Below, piece by piece: positions 6,224-7,826 of a stretch of 7,826 bases of DNA. Every line of letters begins with the position of its first letter. The stretch's first letter is position 1. The stretch is from Micavibrio sp. (GTDB lineage: Bacteria; Pseudomonadota; Alphaproteobacteria; Micavibrionales; Micavibrionaceae): positions 1 through 7,826 of the forward strand of contig JAMONE010000185.1 in NCBI GenBank assembly GCA_027066695.1, written 5' to 3'. The translations under genes were made by a program, and so were the position numbers. The notes below the pieces were generated by a model, which was not told where the DNA came from, ran no database searches, and saw only the letters and a list, made by a program, of their open reading frames with translations.

Positions 6224-6894
6224 ACCTTCCGAAAAACTGCACGATAAGCATATTTCTTATACATATGCGTAACTTCCAGTGAGCCTTTACCTGCGGTCTC
6301 AAGGCTAACCAAATATTCCAATATCTCGGGTTTATGATAGACGTGGAACAGTCTTAACCACCAAAACACAAATTTGCTAAATGGCTTTGGCAGATCATCT
6401 TGAGAACCAAAATCAACAATATGGATTTCCCCTCCTGCGGGTAGTAATTCCAGCGCGTGGTCTATAGATTCCTTCCACGGTGGAATAATCGACAGAGCAT
6501 ATGAAAACACAATTTTATCAAGCGGCTGATCTAGTCCAAACAGAGCCTTAGGATCAAAGCTTTGGGAGTAGGCTTGCTTTAAATTTAACTTACCCGTTAA
6601 TGCGGCAATCTCCACATTTTTATTCGCAGTTTTCAGCATCTCATCCGACGCATCAAGGCCGTAAATATTTGCCTTAGGGTATTTCTTGGCAATTTTAATA
6701 AGGTTTCGAGAAGTTCCACAGCCAACTTCACAAATATTTTCGCCGTCTTTAGCGTCAAGGTTAGCAATCAAATCATCACGGCCAAGCAGGTAATATTTGC
6801 GAGTAAGGTCATAAACATGGCGCGTCCAGCGATACATATTATCCATGTCTTTTTTGACTTGATCCTCATCAGAGCGTATCACGTTGCTTGTCAT
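6220..6894 (-). CDS. btaB: Diacylglyceryl-homoserine N-methyltransferase BtaB (betaine lipid synthesis)
   Basis: BtaB adds three methyl groups from S-adenosylmethionine to diacylglyceryl-homoserine, the BtaA product, to make the betaine lipid DGTS at the membrane. The 224 residues form a class I methyltransferase: motif I EVGCGT (56-61), acidic ribose-binding D81 in YGLDASDEML, motif IV-like KIVFSYALSIIPPW (127-140), and the post-motif strand GGEIHIVDFG (154-163). The aromatic stretch FWWLRLFHVYH (177-187) may contact lipid. Length is close to known BtaB proteins (about 210). On sequence alone it could be another lipid methyltransferase; the neighbouring btaA decides the call. It begins 4 bases after the btaA stop, and its ribosome site (AAGGA) overlaps that stop codon, so the two are probably translationally coupled. 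No terminator is visible after it. Confidence 0.88.
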   Translation of the reverse strand: MTSNVIRSDEDQVKKDMDNMYRWTRHVYDLTRKYYLLGRDDLIANLDAKDGENICEVGCGTSRNLIKIAKKYPKANIYGLDASDEMLKTANKNVEIAALTGKLNLKQAYSQSFDPKALFGLDQPLDKIVFSYALSIIPPWKESIDHALELLPAGGEIHIVDFGSQDDLPKPFSKFVFWWLRLFHVYHKPEILEYLVSLETAGKGSLEVTHMYKKYAYRAVFRKV

Positions 6895-6898
6895 GTCC

Positions 6899-7826
6899 TT
6901 ACGCAGCCTTTTTTGCTTGTTTGCGATTTAAAGTATAAGTGTGAAAACCACCGTAAATGGATGATCTGTCTTGCTCATTGCGCGGCGCAGCGAGGCTCTC
7001 GTCATATTCCCAAGGTGATAAATTATCATCGTTAAGCTTATCAGTTAGCGGGCTTACATCGCCAGCCGTGCGGAATATAACGCGCGCGCCATCACTAGCC
7101 GAGCGCAATACTGCGTCCCAAAGCTCGTTAAGTTGATCTTCATTCATCCAGTCTTGGGCATCAAGAAATACAAATACATCAACTGATTGTGGGTTTTGAG
7201 AATCAAGATATTCAGTGATTGTTTTATGAACTACTTTAGCATTTTTAATATTAGCTTTCAGTGTCTCATAGTTTTCTTCCTTAAGATAGCGAGGGACAGC
7301 CATCTTGTTTTCGCGGTCATAACCACGATTAAAGGCTTGCCATGCGAAGTAGTTATCCTGAATAGGGAATTGGCACGCCATGCGCTCTAACCGAGCTTTC
7401 AGAAGCGTTGCCATATTGCCATTCGCCGATACATTAAGCTCGTCAAATTGTGATGGCGGAATACCTAAACCATAAAGAGCTTCTGGCTTACCACATAGCA
7501 TACGTATGAATTTTTTATCAAATATAGGGCCCAAGGTATTATCAAAGATTTCTTTTTGCTCATCAATTGAGCTGGCTTTTAATATATCACGTGGGTCTTC
7601 GCCATAGATTTTAGAAATCAAATGAACCATGCCGATAAACTTACCCAAAAGGCCATAGCGATATATATTCTTTTTGAATAAATTTATGCGCCTTCCATGT
7701 GGAACTATGATTTTCTCCCAGTAATCTTTGGTGTATTTATCAAGGTTAGGAGCAATATATTTATCGTAATTCTTAATATTTTTAGGATCATCCGCGCAAC
7801 CGAAAAACAGGAAAAAGCTATCATAA
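6899..7826 (-). CDS. btaA: S-adenosylmethionine:diacylglycerol 3-amino-3-carboxypropyl transferase BtaA (5' end outside window)
   Basis: BtaA moves the aminocarboxypropyl group of S-adenosylmethionine onto diacylglycerol, the first step of DGTS synthesis. The reading frame stays open to the right edge, giving 308 visible residues; family members run to about 400, so roughly the first quarter, including the first SAM-binding region, lies outside. A TTG at 7648 could pass as a start, but the 59 codons above it match the family (an early DSFFLFFG block, then YWEKII), so it is internal. Family signatures in order: GLGIPPSQFDEL, YFAWQAFNRGYD, FVFLDAQDWM, GARVIFRTAGD and RSSIYGGFHTY. A lysine-rich C-terminus follows. 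It is the first gene of a two-gene operon with btaB. Such operons are often phosphate-regulated in other bacteria; the promoter is not in view. Confidence 0.92.
   Translation of the reverse strand, partial: YDSFFLFFGCADDPKNIKNYDKYIAPNLDKYTKDYWEKIIVPHGRRINLFKKNIYRYGLLGKFIGMVHLISKIYGEDPRDILKASSIDEQKEIFDNTLGPIFDKKFIRMLCGKPEALYGLGIPPSQFDELNVSANGNMATLLKARLERMACQFPIQDNYFAWQAFNRGYDRENKMAVPRYLKEENYETLKANIKNAKVVHKTITEYLDSQNPQSVDVFVFLDAQDWMNEDQLNELWDAVLRSASDGARVIFRTAGDVSPLTDKLNDDNLSPWEYDESLAAPRNEQDRSSIYGGFHTYTLNRKQAKKAA

Noticed and set aside
6817..7035. Plus-strand open frames at 6817-7035 and 7187-7390
   Set aside because: Both are antisense to btaB/btaA, whose motifs are continuous in the minus frame.
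1..7826. CRISPR arrays, tRNA or rRNA genes
   Set aside because: No regularly spaced direct repeats and no tRNA-like cloverleaf with conserved T-arm bases were seen; the only branched fold, at 5254-5336, lacks tRNA signatures.

Overview
The window looks like a stretch of an alphaproteobacterial chromosome with moderate to low G+C. The evidence is RecG next to SdhE (divergent here), a betaine-lipid btaA-btaB pair, and a TraA/MobA-type relaxase of the alphaproteobacterial kind. The lineage below class level cannot be fixed from the sequence. The A/T-rich style and small size of several genes would suit a reduced or lesser-studied order rather than classical Rhizobiales; this is inference.

Layout, left to right. 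(1) 16-402: a small exported protein of unknown function with a clear signal peptide and a good intrinsic terminator (437-461). (2) 662-3031: an orphan MOB-type relaxase. Its HUH nuclease domain looks intact, but its C-terminal helicase domain has lost nearly every ATPase motif except Walker B. The gene is visibly more A/T-rich than recG and ends with an in-frame 24-bp tandem duplication. No type IV secretion or coupling-protein gene is in view. (3) 3070-5160 (minus): an apparently intact recG, convergent with the relaxase gene. (4) 5161-5362: a divergent intergenic region holding an 83-bp inverted-repeat element with internal hairpins, the kind of dispersed palindromic repeat common in alphaproteobacterial genomes. 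(5) 5363-5656: sdhE, the flavinylation factor of succinate dehydrogenase. (6) 5721-6223: a complete DinJ/RelB-YafQ toxin-antitoxin pair with overlapping genes, a near-consensus sigma-70 promoter with a 17-bp spacer, and a phased array of TAATG half-sites every 11 bp that is a strong operator candidate. (7) 6220-7826 (minus): btaB and the 3' three quarters of btaA, which together make the phosphorus-free betaine lipid DGTS. The start of btaA lies beyond the right edge.

How the parts relate. RecG and SdhE are housekeeping genes. The relaxase, the toxin-antitoxin pair and the palindromic repeat are accessory insertions around them. The toxin gene and btaB are convergent, and their stop codons overlap with no visible terminator, so their transcripts should run into one another. 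I see no clear multi-gene novel system. The points most worth following are the relaxase with a dead helicase domain, the 11-bp phased operator array, and the overlap of the toxin with the lipid operon.
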